Below, in pieces: positions 15,287 to 25,131 of a DNA stretch of 64,000 bases. The notes beneath the pieces are model-generated. The model searched no databases. It worked only from the letters and a program-made list of their open reading frames with translations, and had not been told where the DNA came from. Position 1 is the stretch's first letter, and each line of letters opens with the position of its first letter. Source of the stretch: Curvibacter lanceolatus ATCC 14669. GTDB taxonomy: Bacteria; Pseudomonadota; Gammaproteobacteria; Burkholderiales; Burkholderiaceae_C. The position numbers were made by a program, and so were the translations under genes. Location: the NCBI RefSeq assembly GCF_000381265.1, contig NZ_KB906264.1:1-64000 (forward strand), given 5' to 3'.

Positions 15287-16999
15287 GTGGCGCTCAAACG
15301 CATAGCCCTTCGCGACTTCGTGATCGTGGAGCAACTCGAACTGGACCTGGCGCAGGGCTTCACGGTGCTCACCGGCGAGACTGGCGCCGGCAAGTCGATC
15401 CTGATCGACGCGGTGCAACTGACGCTGGGCGCACGGGCCGATGCCACGGTGGTGCGTGACGGCGCGGCCCGTGCCGACCTGTGTGCCGAGTTCGACCTGA
15501 CACCCGAGGTGCGCCAATGGCTCGAAGAAGCCGCCCTGGAGGGCGACGACCACAGCCTGCTGCTGCGCCGCACGGTGGATGCCCAGGGCAAGAGCCGCGC
15601 CTGGATCAATGGCACCCCGGCCACAGCCACCCAGCTGCGCCAGCTGGGCGACCTGCTGCTCGACATCCACGGCCAGCATGCCTGGCAGAGCCTGACCCGA
15701 CCCGAGTCGGTGCGCAGCCTGCTGGATGCCTATGCCCAGATCGACACCCGCGCCATGCAAACCTGCTGGCAACAGTGGCGCACGGCACTGAGCGCGCTGG
15801 AGCACGCCCGCGCGGCCCAGGCCACGCTGCTGCGCGAGCGCGAACGCCTGACCTGGCAGATCGGCGAACTGGACAAACTGGCCCCTGCGGCCGACGAGTG
15901 GGATGAACTGAGCAATCAGCACACCCGCCTGTCCCACATGCACACCTTGCTGGAGGCCGCCCAGGGTGCCATCGAAACCCTGGAAGCCGAAGACGCCGGC
16001 GCCGTGGCCCTGCTGGCCCGCGCCCAGGCCCGCCTGCAAGACCATGAGCACCTGGAACCCGAATTCAAGGCCATTGCCGATGTGCTGGCCTCCAGCCTGG
16101 CCCAGGCCGAAGATGCGGCGCACTCGCTCAACAGCTGGCTGCGCCGCACCGACCTCGACCCCGACACCCTGGCCGAGCTCGACCAGCGCCTGACGCAGTG
16201 GATGGGCCTGGCACGGCGCTACAAGCGCCCCCCGGCCGACCTGCCCGCCCTGCTGGCCGACTGGAAGCGCGAGTTGCAGACGCTGGACGCCGCGGCCGAT
16301 CTCGACAAGCTTGAAAGCGCCGCCGCGCAGACCGAAAAAGCCTTTCTGGCCGAAGCGCGGCAGGTCTCGCGCCAGCGTGCCGTAGCCGCGCCGCAGCTGT
16401 CGCGGGCCATCACCACCGCCATGCAGTCGCTGGGAATGAAGGGGGGCCGCTTCGAGGTGGCCCTGCCCGCCGCCGCCAGCCCTGGTGCCAGCGGGCTGGA
16501 AGACGTCGAGTTTCTGGTGGCGGGGCATGCCGGCACCACACCCCGGCCGGTGGGCAAGGTGGCCTCGGGCGGCGAGCTGTCGCGCATTGCCCTGGCGATT
16601 GCCGTCACCACCAGCCGCCTGGGCCAGGCCCAGACGCTGATCTTCGACGAGGTGGATTCGGGTGTGGGCGGCGCCGTGGCCCAGACCGTGGGCCAGTTGA
16701 TGCGCCAACTGGGGCAAGACCGGCAGGTGTTGGCCGTGACCCACCTGGCCCAGGTGGCCGCCTATGCGCACCAGCACCTTCAGGTGTCCAAGCTGTCGGT
16801 GGCCCGTGGCACCCGCAGCAGCGTGGCCCCCATCAGCGCCGATGCCCGCGTGCAGGAGGTGGCCCGCATGCTGGGTGGCGACGCACAGTCGGCCGCCTCG
16901 CTGGCCCATGCCCGCGAGATGCTGGACCTGGTGCCGCCGGGCGCACTGCCTGAGCCCGTTGCCGTCGCTGCGCCTGTGGCGCGCAAGAAGAGGGCCTGA
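15287..16999 (+). CDS. recN: DNA repair protein RecN
   Basis: A 570-aa SMC-like ATPase acting in double-strand break repair. Walker A is GETGAGKS (30-37), the central part is a long coiled-coil, and the C-terminus has the ABC signature VASGGELSRIALAIA and Walker B QTLIFDEVDSGVGG. Start is GTG 15287 with a strong GGGAGG upstream, two bases after nadK. Length matches the family. It ends three bases before rapZ, so nadK-recN-rapZ are probably cotranscribed. The C-terminal tail (VAVAAPVARKKRA) is a short Ala/basic extension. Confidence 0.96.
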   Translation: MALKRIALRDFVIVEQLELDLAQGFTVLTGETGAGKSILIDAVQLTLGARADATVVRDGAARADLCAEFDLTPEVRQWLEEAALEGDDHSLLLRRTVDAQGKSRAWINGTPATATQLRQLGDLLLDIHGQHAWQSLTRPESVRSLLDAYAQIDTRAMQTCWQQWRTALSALEHARAAQATLLRERERLTWQIGELDKLAPAADEWDELSNQHTRLSHMHTLLEAAQGAIETLEAEDAGAVALLARAQARLQDHEHLEPEFKAIADVLASSLAQAEDAAHSLNSWLRRTDLDPDTLAELDQRLTQWMGLARRYKRPPADLPALLADWKRELQTLDAAADLDKLESAAAQTEKAFLAEARQVSRQRAVAAPQLSRAITTAMQSLGMKGGRFEVALPAAASPGASGLEDVEFLVAGHAGTTPRPVGKVASGGELSRIALAIAVTTSRLGQAQTLIFDEVDSGVGGAVAQTVGQLMRQLGQDRQVLAVTHLAQVAAYAHQHLQVSKLSVARGTRSSVAPISADARVQEVARMLGGDAQSAASLAHAREMLDLVPPGALPEPVAVAAPVARKKRA

Positions 17000-17002
17000 C
17001 CC

Positions 17003-17854
17003 ATGGAAATCGTCCTCATCACCGGCATGTCCGGCTCGGGCAAATCGGTGGCGCTGCACGCGCTCGAAGACGCCGGTTTCTACTGCGTGGACAACCTGCC
17101 CCCCGAGTTGTTGCAACCCCTGGTGGCCTTGGAACAGGAGCACCATGCCCACAAACTGGCCATTGCCATGGATGTGCGCAGCGCCACCTCGCTGCCCCAG
17201 GTGCCGCAGCAACTGCGTGCCCTGCGCGACGCGGGTATCACGGTGCGGCCGCTGTTTCTCGATGCCACCACCGACATCCTGGTGCGGCGCTACTCCGAGA
17301 CCCGGCGCCGCCACCCGCTGTCGCAGGGCGCCACGCAAGAGCGCGCCCTGGTGCAGGCCATCGAACTCGAGCGCGAGTTGCTGGCCGACCTGCGTGAGCA
17401 GGCCCATGTGATCGACACCAGCTTCATCCGGGCGGCCCAGCTGCAACGCCACGTCAAGGACCTGGTCTCGGCGCCGGCCAGCCAGCTGACGCTGGTGTTT
17501 CAATCGTTTGCGTTCAAGCGCGGCATTCCGGTCGATGCCGATTTTGTGTTCGACGTGCGCATGCTGCCCAATCCGCACTACGAGCCCGAGTTGCGCGCCC
17601 TCACCGGCAAGGACCAGGCCGTGGCCGATTACCTGGCCGCCAGCCCACCGGTGCTGGAGATGCAGCGCCAGGTGGCCGAATTTGTGGCCAACTGGCTGCC
17701 CTCCATGGCCAGCGATCACCGCAGCTATGTCACCGTGGCCGTGGGCTGCACCGGGGGCCAGCACCGTTCGGTGTACCTGGTCGAGCAACTGTCACGGCAT
17801 TTCGCGGCCGACTGGGTCACCCTGACCCGGCACCGCGAACTCGACAGCCACTGA
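17003..17854 (+). CDS. rapZ: RNase adapter protein RapZ
   Basis: A 283-aa P-loop protein of the RapZ/YvcJ family, which in enterobacteria binds small RNAs and guides RNase E to control glmS. Walker A is GMSGSGKS (8-15), followed by [21 protein letters not shown]. The C-terminal domain has [19 protein letters not shown], the family signature. Full length. It is the last gene of the nadK-recN-rapZ set and faces mutY, 25 bases apart. Its partner sRNAs in this lineage are not visible in the window. Confidence 0.95.
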   Translation: MEIVLITGMSGSGKSVALHALEDAGFYCVDNLPPELLQPLVALEQEHHAHKLAIAMDVRSATSLPQVPQQLRALRDAGITVRPLFLDATTDILVRRYSETRRRHPLSQGATQERALVQAIELERELLADLREQAHVIDTSFIRAAQLQRHVKDLVSAPASQLTLVFQSFAFKRGIPVDADFVFDVRMLPNPHYEPELRALTGKDQAVADYLAASPPVLEMQRQVAEFVANWLPSMASDHRSYVTVAVGCTGGQHRSVYLVEQLSRHFAADWVTLTRHRELDSH

Positions 17855-17879
17855 ACCACTGAGCCACCCAGTCACTGGG

Positions 17880-18935
17880 TCACTGCGCCTCGAACAGGCG
17901 CCGCACCGGCGCCGGCAAGCCCAGGGCAGGCCAATCGCCCGCGGCCACCCAGCGCCCCTCCAGGCCCGGCACCGGGGGCTGATCGGCCTGCTCGCAGCGC
18001 CATTGCACCGGGTGCAAGTACAGATCGCGGTGGGTGAGCACATGCAGAAAAGCCGGCAGCGCCTGCGCCGACAGGCCGGCCGGGCTGGCCGGCAGAGCGG
18101 CCTCGCTGTCAAACACAGGCAGGCACTCCAGCCCCGCCCAGATGCCTTTTTGCGGGCGCCGCTGCAGCCACACCTGGCCCTGCGGGCCCACCAGCCACAA
18201 CAGCCACCAGCTTTCAGCACGCCGCTTGAGTTTGCGGGTGCGCACCGGGTAACGCTCGGGCTCACCCTCGGCCAGGGCCTTGCAGGCGGCCTGCAGCGGG
18301 CACAGCAGGCAGGCCGGCTTGCGCGTGGTGCAGACCGTGGCGCCCAGGTCCATCAGGCCCTGGGTGTAGGCCGGCATGTCGGGTGAGCGGCCCGGATCGG
18401 GGCTGCCTGCGGGCGCATCGGGCACCAGATCGGTGGCCAGGTCCCACAGGCGGCGCTCGTGGGCCGCCACGGCCAAGTCGTCGCCAAAGCCCAGGGCCCG
18501 GGTCAGCACCCGCTTCACATTGCCGTCCAGGATCGCCACCCGCTCTTCAAAGCAGAAGGAGGCGATGGCCGCCGCCGTCGAGCGGCCAATGCCTGGCAAG
18601 GTGGCCAGCAGCTCGGCGCTGCGCGGAAACGCCCCGCCGTGCAGGTCAACCACCTGGCGCGCACAGGCGTGCAGGTTGCGCGCCCGGCTGTAATAGCCCA
18701 GGCCGCTCCACAGGCCCAGCACCTCGTCCTGCTCGGCCGCGGCCAGCGCGGCCACGTCGGGAAAGCGCACCAGAAAGCGGTCGAAGTAGTCCAGCACGGT
18801 CGACACCTGCGTCTGCTGCAGCATGATTTCCGACAGCCAGACCCGATAGGGGTCGCGGGTGTTTTGCCAGGGCAGATCATGGCGCCCATGCTCGCGCTGC
18901 CAACGGACGACCCGTTGGGCCAGTGTTTCGGTCAT
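17880..18935 (-). CDS. mutY: A/G-specific adenine glycosylase MutY
   Basis: A 351-aa glycosylase that removes adenine mispaired with 8-oxoguanine. Visible: LPWQNTRDPYRVWLSEIMLQQTQV with catalytic Glu36; the helix-hairpin-helix LPGIGRSTAAAI; Asp137 in AILDGNVKRV; the four-cysteine iron-sulfur loop in CTTRKPACLLCPLQAAC; and a C-terminal Nudix-like 8-oxoG recognition domain beginning near WWLLWLVGPQGQVWLQRRP. Complete. It ends next to the convergent rapZ and lies just downstream of the dynamin-like gene, four bases apart, so these two are likely cotranscribed. Confidence 0.96.
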   Translation of the reverse strand: MTETLAQRVVRWQREHGRHDLPWQNTRDPYRVWLSEIMLQQTQVSTVLDYFDRFLVRFPDVAALAAAEQDEVLGLWSGLGYYSRARNLHACARQVVDLHGGAFPRSAELLATLPGIGRSTAAAIASFCFEERVAILDGNVKRVLTRALGFGDDLAVAAHERRLWDLATDLVPDAPAGSPDPGRSPDMPAYTQGLMDLGATVCTTRKPACLLCPLQAACKALAEGEPERYPVRTRKLKRRAESWWLLWLVGPQGQVWLQRRPQKGIWAGLECLPVFDSEAALPASPAGLSAQALPAFLHVLTHRDLYLHPVQWRCEQADQPPVPGLEGRWVAAGDWPALGLPAPVRRLFEAQ

Positions 18936-18939
18936 TTGC

Positions 18940-20895
18940 TCACCCGGTGATGGTTTCAGGGCGCTGAGGCACCTGGTCGACTGCTTCGAGCAGGTCTTCG
19001 GTCAGGCCTTGCAACTGGCGCGACTGGCGCTCAAGCTGCTGCTCACTGGCCTCGATTTCGGCAATGCGGTCGGCCAGGCTGGTGGCCGCCTGCTGGATGC
19101 GGTCGATCGCCTCCAGCCGGCGGATGAAGCTGCGCCGGCGCTCACGCACCTGGGCGTCCATCTGCGCCATGGCGGCCCTGCTCCAGAGCTCCAGGTCGTT
19201 GGCGGCAGACTCCAGCACCACGCGCAGGCGCGTGCCCAGGGCCCGCACCAGGCGCTCGCCAAACGCTGGCTGGGCCAGGCGCAGCACATTGCCCAGGCTC
19301 AGGTACTGCAGGTGATTGCTCTCGATGCGCAGCAGCTCGGCCTCGTAGCGGGTCATGTCGGGGGCGGTGGGCACCTGCAGCGAAAAGCCGTATTCGGCAT
19401 TGAACTGCTTGAACGAGCTCGACAACATGGTCTGCAGTTCACCGCTGGCGCTGATGGCGCTTTTCAGCACCCGGCGCAACTCAGCAAAGGTGTCCAGGTA
19501 GGCCTTGCGCGCCCCCAGCTTGATGCCGGGCTGGCGCAGCGCCTGCGCCAACTGGCTGAGGATGATCTTCAGGTTGCTGGCCGACAAAGTCTGCAAGGCT
19601 TCGCGCTGCAGCTTCAGGTGCACCGATTTGACGGCCTGCACCCGGGCATTGCTCTCGTCGAACTCGCCCTGCTCCTGCTCGATGCGGATGCGCATGCCAT
19701 GGATCACCGAGGCGTTCTTGCCACGCAGGCCGTTGAGTTCGAGCATCTGCTCGGCCAGATCGCGGCGCCGGATGTTGAACACGCGCCCCAGCTCGGTTCG
19801 CAGATCGCCCACGCCCTGCGCCACCGCCTGCTGAAGAATCGCCCGGCGGCTGCCCAGCAGGCCTTGTCCCAGCGCGTCCTCCAAGGCGGGCAGGCGGCTG
19901 GCGGCCAACAAGGATGCGTCGTTTGACACCTTGGCCACCAGGCCCTTCTGGGCCGACACGGCCAGCACCTGCTCGACCGGCACGCCCAGCATCTCGGCCG
20001 ACTGGGCACGCTGGCGCTGGATCTGGGCTTCGATCTGCTCGGGGCTGCTCAAGGCATCCCACAGGGTGTCGATCTTGTTGAGCACCACCAGGCGCGACAC
20101 CGACGAGCCCTCGGGCGGCGCCAGGTGATCACGCCACATGGTGAGGTCGGAGCGGGTCACGCCGGCATCGGCGGCCAGGATGAACACCACGGCGTGCGAC
20201 TGCGGGATCAGGCTGACGGTCAACTCAGGTTCGGCCCCGACCGCGTTCAGCCCCGGGGTGTCGAGGATCACCAGGCCCTGCTCCAGCAGCGGGTGTGCCA
20301 GGTTGATCAGCGCGTGGCGCCAGCGGGGCACCTCGATCAGGCCGGCAGCATCGGGCAAGGGGTTGTCTTCAGGCGTTTCGTCATGCCAGAAACCCAGCGC
20401 CCGGGCCTCGTCCTGGCTGACCCGGATCACCTCCGAGACCTTCTCCAGAGTTTGCGCCAGGGCTTCGGGGTCTTGCAGGTCGAGGTCGATGCGGGTCCAC
20501 TGTGCGGCCCGCTCGCGCCACTCGGCCAGGGCCAGGGGCTCGAGCCGGGTCTGTACCGGCAGCAGGCGCAGGCAGGCCGGCAGATCCGGTTCGTAGCCCA
20601 GCTCGGTCGGGCACATGGTGGTGCGGCCGGCCGCGGCCGGCATGATGCGGCGGCCGTAGCCCGCAAAGAACAAGGCGTTGATCAGCTCCGATTTGCCACG
20701 GGAGAACTCGGCCACAAAGGCCACGGTGACCTTGTCGGCCCGCACCTGGGCCTCCAGGCGCTGCAGCTGGCCCTGCACGGCGGCATCTGCCAGGCGGTGC
20801 GTGCGCGCCCATTCGCCCAGCTGCTTCAGGCGCAGCGCGAAATCACGCCGCCAAGCCCCATGCTGGTCAAATTGTTCATTGAAAGTTGTGCCCAC
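18940..20895 (-). CDS. Dynamin-family GTPase
   Basis: A 651-aa bacterial dynamin-like protein. The GTPase domain has the P-loop FVAEFSRGKSELINALF (60-76, Lys68), the switch I Thr in GRTTMCPTEL, G3 DTPGLNAVG and G4 VLNKID. The rest is long amphipathic helix, as in dynamin stalks, with the C-terminus ending in a coiled coil (ASEQQLERQSRQLQGLTEDLLEAVDQ). Such proteins remodel membranes; the bacterial role is mostly unknown. No transmembrane helix is evident. It lies between mutM and mutY; whether that neighbourhood has meaning is uncertain. Confidence 0.9.
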   Translation of the reverse strand: MGTTFNEQFDQHGAWRRDFALRLKQLGEWARTHRLADAAVQGQLQRLEAQVRADKVTVAFVAEFSRGKSELINALFFAGYGRRIMPAAAGRTTMCPTELGYEPDLPACLRLLPVQTRLEPLALAEWRERAAQWTRIDLDLQDPEALAQTLEKVSEVIRVSQDEARALGFWHDETPEDNPLPDAAGLIEVPRWRHALINLAHPLLEQGLVILDTPGLNAVGAEPELTVSLIPQSHAVVFILAADAGVTRSDLTMWRDHLAPPEGSSVSRLVVLNKIDTLWDALSSPEQIEAQIQRQRAQSAEMLGVPVEQVLAVSAQKGLVAKVSNDASLLAASRLPALEDALGQGLLGSRRAILQQAVAQGVGDLRTELGRVFNIRRRDLAEQMLELNGLRGKNASVIHGMRIRIEQEQGEFDESNARVQAVKSVHLKLQREALQTLSASNLKIILSQLAQALRQPGIKLGARKAYLDTFAELRRVLKSAISASGELQTMLSSSFKQFNAEYGFSLQVPTAPDMTRYEAELLRIESNHLQYLSLGNVLRLAQPAFGERLVRALGTRLRVVLESAANDLELWSRAAMAQMDAQVRERRRSFIRRLEAIDRIQQAATSLADRIAEIEASEQQLERQSRQLQGLTEDLLEAVDQVPQRPETITG

Positions 20896-20972
20896 GGCGG
20901 CCCCGAAACGATGTGCGATTGACTATAGCATCGGCCCCCGTGGCGCCAAGGCATGCCCTCAGGCCCGCACGC

Positions 20973-21788
20973 TCAGGCATGCTGGCATTGCGGACAATAG
21001 AAAGTGGAGCGCTGCCCCTGCTTGAGCTGCTTGACCAAGGTGCCACAGGCCCGGCAGGGTTGCCCGGTGCGCCCATACACCATGGCCTCAAGCTGAAAAT
21101 ACCCCGACTGCCCCTCGGCGTTGCTGAAGTCGCGCAAGGTGCTGCCCCCTTTTTCGACCGCCCGCGCCAGCACATCCCGGATGGCACCATGCAGGCGGCG
21201 CGCCCGCGTCAGGCTGATGCGATCGGCCCGGGTGGTGGGGCGGATGCCCGCCAGAAACAGGGCCTCGGACGCATAGATGTTGCCCACGCCCACCACCACA
21301 TCCCCCGCCAGCAGCACCTGCTTGATGGCCGAGCGCCGCTGGCGCAAGCCGGCGTGGAAGTTCTCCACCTGAAAATCATCGCCCAGCGGCTCCAGGCCCA
21401 GGTGGTCCAGCAGCTTGCGGGCCACAGGGTCCGACTCATCGCGGGCATGCACCACCGCACCAAAGCGGCGCGGGTCGTGCAGGCGCAACAGGCCCTGGTT
21501 GGTGAGCAGGTCGAAGTGGTCGTGCACGCCCGCCGGGGTGGCAGCCGCACCGAAAGTCACACTGCCCGACATGCCCAGGTGCAGCAGCAACAGGCCCTGA
21601 TCCAGATCGAGCAACAGGTATTTGCCGCGCCGCCGCACCCGCAGCACACGCCGCCCCACGAGGGCGGACGGCTCGCAGCCCAAGGGCCAGCGCAGCGGCT
21701 TGCCCAGGCTGGCAGACAGCACCTCTGCGCCGGCGATGCGATCGGCAAAACTGCGTCGGGTGACTTCAACTTCGGGTAATTCGGGCAT
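20973..21788 (-). CDS. mutM: Formamidopyrimidine-DNA glycosylase MutM
   Basis: A 271-aa bifunctional glycosylase/AP lyase that removes 8-oxoguanine. ATG 21788 is chosen because mature MutM must start with catalytic Pro2 (MPELPEVE). Other features: Glu3, the Lys-containing beta turn (SLGKPLRW), and a C-terminal zinc finger with [25 protein letters not shown]. Full length. It is separated from the dynamin gene by 77 bases and is divergent from the TPR gene at 21827. Confidence 0.96.
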   Translation of the reverse strand: MPELPEVEVTRRSFADRIAGAEVLSASLGKPLRWPLGCEPSALVGRRVLRVRRRGKYLLLDLDQGLLLLHLGMSGSVTFGAAATPAGVHDHFDLLTNQGLLRLHDPRRFGAVVHARDESDPVARKLLDHLGLEPLGDDFQVENFHAGLRQRRSAIKQVLLAGDVVVGVGNIYASEALFLAGIRPTTRADRISLTRARRLHGAIRDVLARAVEKGGSTLRDFSNAEGQSGYFQLEAMVYGRTGQPCRACGTLVKQLKQGQRSTFYCPQCQHA

Positions 21789-21826
21789 CACACATTTCGT
21801 TTGCAAGCATGGATTATTATGAGTCG

Positions 21827-23572
21827 ATGAAGCCTTTTCGCCGCTTGGTTCCTGTTGCCGCCGCCGTCCTGCTGGCCCTTGTTCAGCCTGTCCAGGCCCA
21901 GATGCCTCCCTCGCCCGAGCGCGCGGCCCCCGAGCCTCCGTCGCTCATGGACGCCCAGCTGTTCTACGAGATCCTGCTCGGCGAGATGAATGCCAAGGGC
22001 GCCGACCCGGCCACCGGCTTTGCCTTGCTGCTCGACAGCGCCCGCCGCACCAACGACAGCCGCCTTTACCAGCGCGCGATGGAAATTGCGCTGCAGGCCC
22101 GCTCAGGCGAGTCGGCCTTGCAGGCCGCGCAGAACTGGCGCCTGGCCCAACCCGAGTCCCGCGAGGCCAATCGCTATGTGCTGCAGATCCTGCTGGCCCT
22201 GAACCGGGTGAGCGATTCGATCCCGGCGCTGCAACGCGAGCTGGCCCTGGCATCAGCCACGCAAAAACCCCAGTTGCTGGCGGCCATCCCGGCCCTGTAC
22301 GGCCGGGTTGGTGACCGGGCCCTGGCCGCCAAGGTGGTTGAAGAGGCACTCGACAAAGAACTGCGCGACCCCGAAATCGCTGGCGACGCCTGGGCAGCAG
22401 TGGGCCAATTGCGCCTGGCCGCCGGGCAGACCCCGCAGGCGCTGGAAGCCGTGCAGACCGGTTTGAAGCAGCAACCGGCCTCCGAGGCACCGATTCGGCT
22501 GGCCCTGCAGATCATGGGCCCCAAGACACCCGCGGCAGAAACCCTGATCAGAGGCTACCTGGACAGGTATCCCCAGAAGGGTGACATGCGGATCGCCTAC
22601 GCCCGCACCTTGCTGGATGCGCAGCGCTACAACGAAGCGCAGCAGCAACTCACCACGGTCACCATCAACCAACCGGAGCTGGCCGAGGCCTGGCTCATCC
22701 TGGGCGCCCTGCAGACCGAGGAGAACCAGCAGGCCCAGGCCCAGAAGTCTCTGGAGCGCTACCTGGGCCTGGCCAGCGCCCAGCCCGAGGGCGAGGCACG
22801 CCAGCGCGGGCTGTCGCAGGCCTACCTGTCGCTGGCGCAACTGGCCGAGAAGCGACAGGACTACGCGGCGGCCAACGCCTGGTTGAGCAAGATCGACAGC
22901 CCTTCGCTACAGACCACGGCGCGCACCCGGCGGGCCGCCATCCTGGGGGCCCAGGGCAAGGTCGACGAGGCCCGTGCGCTGCTGCAAACCCTGCCCACCA
23001 ACACCCCCAGCGAAGCGCGCACCCGGCTGATGGCCGAAGTGCAACTGCTGCGCAGCCAGAAGGCCTACGAAGCCGCCCTGCAATTGCTGGACTCCGCCCT
23101 GCAGTCCAACCCGGACGACACCGACCTCATGTACGACCTGGCCATGATGGCCGAGAAGCTGGGGCGCTTCGACCAGATGGAAAAGCTGCTGCGCGACATC
23201 ATTGCGCAACAGCCTGAAAACCAGAACGCCTACAACGCTCTCGGCTACTCGCTGGCCGATCGCGGCGTGCGCCTGGACGAGGCACACCAGTTGGTGACCA
23301 AGGCTCTGGAGCTGGCCCCCAATGACCCCTTCATCAGCGACAGCCTGGGCTGGGTGGAATTCAAGCGCGGCCGCTTGCAGGAAGCCATCCAGATCCTGGA
23401 CAAGGCGTTCCAGAGCAAACCCGACCCGGAGATCGCCGCCCACCTGGGTGAGGTGTTGTGGGTCGCCGGCCAGCGCAGCCGTGCCACCGCAATCTGGAAG
23501 CAAGGCCTTGCACTGAGCCGCGACAACGAAACCCTTCAGGACACGATGCGCCGGTTCAACGTCAAGCCATGA
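21827..23572 (+). CDS. Exported tetratricopeptide-repeat protein
   Basis: A 581-aa protein with a signal peptide ([25 protein letters not shown]) and at least ten TPR-like repeats, clearest near [47 protein letters not shown] and [29 protein letters not shown]. It is probably periplasmic or attached to the outer membrane. Start 21827 suits the signal peptide; an in-frame ATG at 21809 adds six residues. The stop overlaps the lolB start (ATGA), and lolB and ispE follow, an order I associate with many betaproteobacteria, so it may assist lipoprotein or envelope assembly (inference). Confidence 0.85.
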   Translation: MKPFRRLVPVAAAVLLALVQPVQAQMPPSPERAAPEPPSLMDAQLFYEILLGEMNAKGADPATGFALLLDSARRTNDSRLYQRAMEIALQARSGESALQAAQNWRLAQPESREANRYVLQILLALNRVSDSIPALQRELALASATQKPQLLAAIPALYGRVGDRALAAKVVEEALDKELRDPEIAGDAWAAVGQLRLAAGQTPQALEAVQTGLKQQPASEAPIRLALQIMGPKTPAAETLIRGYLDRYPQKGDMRIAYARTLLDAQRYNEAQQQLTTVTINQPELAEAWLILGALQTEENQQAQAQKSLERYLGLASAQPEGEARQRGLSQAYLSLAQLAEKRQDYAAANAWLSKIDSPSLQTTARTRRAAILGAQGKVDEARALLQTLPTNTPSEARTRLMAEVQLLRSQKAYEAALQLLDSALQSNPDDTDLMYDLAMMAEKLGRFDQMEKLLRDIIAQQPENQNAYNALGYSLADRGVRLDEAHQLVTKALELAPNDPFISDSLGWVEFKRGRLQEAIQILDKAFQSKPDPEIAAHLGEVLWVAGQRSRATAIWKQGLALSRDNETLQDTMRRFNVKP

Positions 23573-24087
23573 CAGCCGAACCCCGCCGCCTGCGCAGGCG
23601 CCTCGTCTTTGCGGGCGTGCTGTCGCCGCTGGGCTTGCTGGGCTGCGCCAGCGGCAGGCGTGCCTCACCCGACGACGGCAGCCCGCGCCCGGCCCACCTG
23701 TGGAGCGGGCGCCTGGCCTTGAAGGTGGATGGGGACGCCCCCCAATCCTGGTCAGCCAGCTTTGAGTTGCTGGGCACGCCCGAGCAGGGCTCGCTCGATC
23801 TGTTCAGCCCGCTGGGCAGCACGGTGGCCCACCTTGAATGGACGCCCGATCAGGCACTTTGGCAGGCGCGTGGCGAAACCCGCCGTTACACCACGCTGGC
23901 GCAACTGGCGGCCGACGCCACCGGCACACCCGTGCCGATCGCGGCACTGTTCCATTGGCTGCAAGGTCAGCAGCCCAACCTGCCCGGCTGGCAGGCCGAC
24001 CTCAGCCAGCTCGACAACGGACGCCTGACAGCCCGGCGCGACCAGCCTCAGCCCGCCCTCGAATTGCGCATCGTGCTGGACCGCTGA
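23569..24087 (+). CDS. lolB: Outer-membrane lipoprotein LolB
   Basis: A 172-aa lipoprotein that receives lipoproteins from LolA and inserts them in the outer membrane. The signal peptide ends in the lipobox LGLLGC with lipidated Cys26. The LolB beta-barrel pattern is visible in HLWSGRLALKVDGDAPQSWSASFELLG and GSLDLFSPLGSTVAHLEWTPDQALW. The start ATG overlaps the stop of the TPR gene, indicating translational coupling. Short but within the family range. ispE follows after 27 bases. Confidence 0.93.
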   Translation: MTAEPRRLRRRLVFAGVLSPLGLLGCASGRRASPDDGSPRPAHLWSGRLALKVDGDAPQSWSASFELLGTPEQGSLDLFSPLGSTVAHLEWTPDQALWQARGETRRYTTLAQLAADATGTPVPIAALFHWLQGQQPNLPGWQADLSQLDNGRLTARRDQPQPALELRIVLDR

Positions 24088-24114
24088 ACCGCAGCGGGGC
24101 CGGATAATGGCCCC

Positions 24115-24987
24115 ATGAAGGCGATTTACGACGTTCCGGCCCCCGCCAAACTCAACCTGTTTCTGCACATCAACGGGCGCCGCCCGGACGGCTACCACCT
24201 GCTGCAGTCGGTGTTCATGCTGATCGACTGGTGCGACACCCTGCATTTCGAACTGCGCCACGATGGCCGCATCGAACGCACCGACCTGACCGAGCCCCTG
24301 CCCGCCGATGACCTGGCGGTGCGGGCCGCCCGCTTGCTGCAACAAGCCGGCCAGGTTCAGGAGGGGGTGCACATCAGCATCGACAAGCAGATCCCTGCGC
24401 AAGCCGGCATGGGCGGTGGCTCATCCGACGCCGCCTCAACCCTCTTGGCCCTCAACCGGCTCTGGAAGCTCAACTTCAGCACCGAACGCCTGTGCGAGCT
24501 GGCGATCCGGCTGGGAGCCGATGTGCCTTTCTTCATTCGAGGGCGCAACGCCTGGGTCGAAGGAATTGGTGAGATAATCCGCCCGTTGGAAAATTCTGCG
24601 CAGTGCCCGCCGGCACGTTTCATCGTGGTGAAACCCCAGGCCGGACTGGAAACTGCAAAAATTTTTTCATCGCCTTTGCTGGAGTGGTCAAAAAACGCTG
24701 CTACAATCGAAGGCTTCGCTGCTGATCACTACCGGTACGGTAAAAATGACCTGCAGTCAGTTGCTCAGCAACTTTGTCCTGAAGTTTCAAATGCCCTCAG
24801 TTGGCTGAAACAACAGAATTTAGATGCTAGAATGACGGGCTCAGGAAGTGCTGTGTTTTCACACATCACTCACTCGGTAGGTTTGAAGGATGCGCCAGGC
24901 ATCTGGAAGATCCGAGAGTGCAGCAACATGGAAGTTCACCCTTTGTTGGGTTGGGCTTCCAGCGAAAAGTTGTCGGTGGGTGTCTGA
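24115..24987 (+). CDS. ispE: 4-diphosphocytidyl-2-C-methyl-D-erythritol kinase
   Basis: A 290-aa GHMP kinase of the MEP isoprenoid pathway, phosphorylating CDP-ME. Motifs: PAPAKLNLFLHINGRRPDGYHLLQS at the N-terminus, the ATP-binding glycine loop PAQAGMGGGSSDAAS, and MTGSGSAVF near the C-terminus. Full length. From about 24590 onward the codon use becomes visibly more AT-rich than in the first half; this probably reflects promoters for the tRNA-Gln/prs region embedded in the gene, for example around 24690-24712 (CTGCTACAATC) and 24822-24834 (GATGCTAGAATGA). Confidence 0.95.
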   Translation: MKAIYDVPAPAKLNLFLHINGRRPDGYHLLQSVFMLIDWCDTLHFELRHDGRIERTDLTEPLPADDLAVRAARLLQQAGQVQEGVHISIDKQIPAQAGMGGGSSDAASTLLALNRLWKLNFSTERLCELAIRLGADVPFFIRGRNAWVEGIGEIIRPLENSAQCPPARFIVVKPQAGLETAKIFSSPLLEWSKNAATIEGFAADHYRYGKNDLQSVAQQLCPEVSNALSWLKQQNLDARMTGSGSAVFSHITHSVGLKDAPGIWKIRECSNMEVHPLLGWASSEKLSVGV

Positions 24988-25007
24988 CTTCAGACATCAA
25001 CCTGTGT

Positions 25008-25084
25008 AGGGGAGTCGCCAAGTTGGTTAAGGCACCGGATTTTGATTCCGGCATTCGAGGGTTCGAGCCCTTCCTCCCCTGCCA
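25008..25084 (+). tRNA. tRNA-Gln (TTG)
   Basis: A 77-nt tRNA with encoded CCA. Acceptor stem AGGGGAG/CTCCCCT with discriminator G. The anticodon stem CCGGA/TCCGG encloses TTTTGAT, so the anticodon is TTG and it reads CAA/CAG. The T-arm GAGGG TTCGAGC CCTTC is nearly fully paired. It lies 20 bases after ispE and 47 bases before prs. Confidence 0.96.
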
Positions 25085-25131
25085 AATTCTTTGCACGCAC
25101 AGGCCAATTTCCTTCAGACCGCTGGACGCTC

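Noticed and set aside
15233-17788. 851-codon open frame on the minus strand opposite recN and rapZ
   Set aside because: It is antisense to two clearly conserved genes and its product is low-complexity, Gly/His/Gln-rich, typical of the complement of GC-rich coding sequence.
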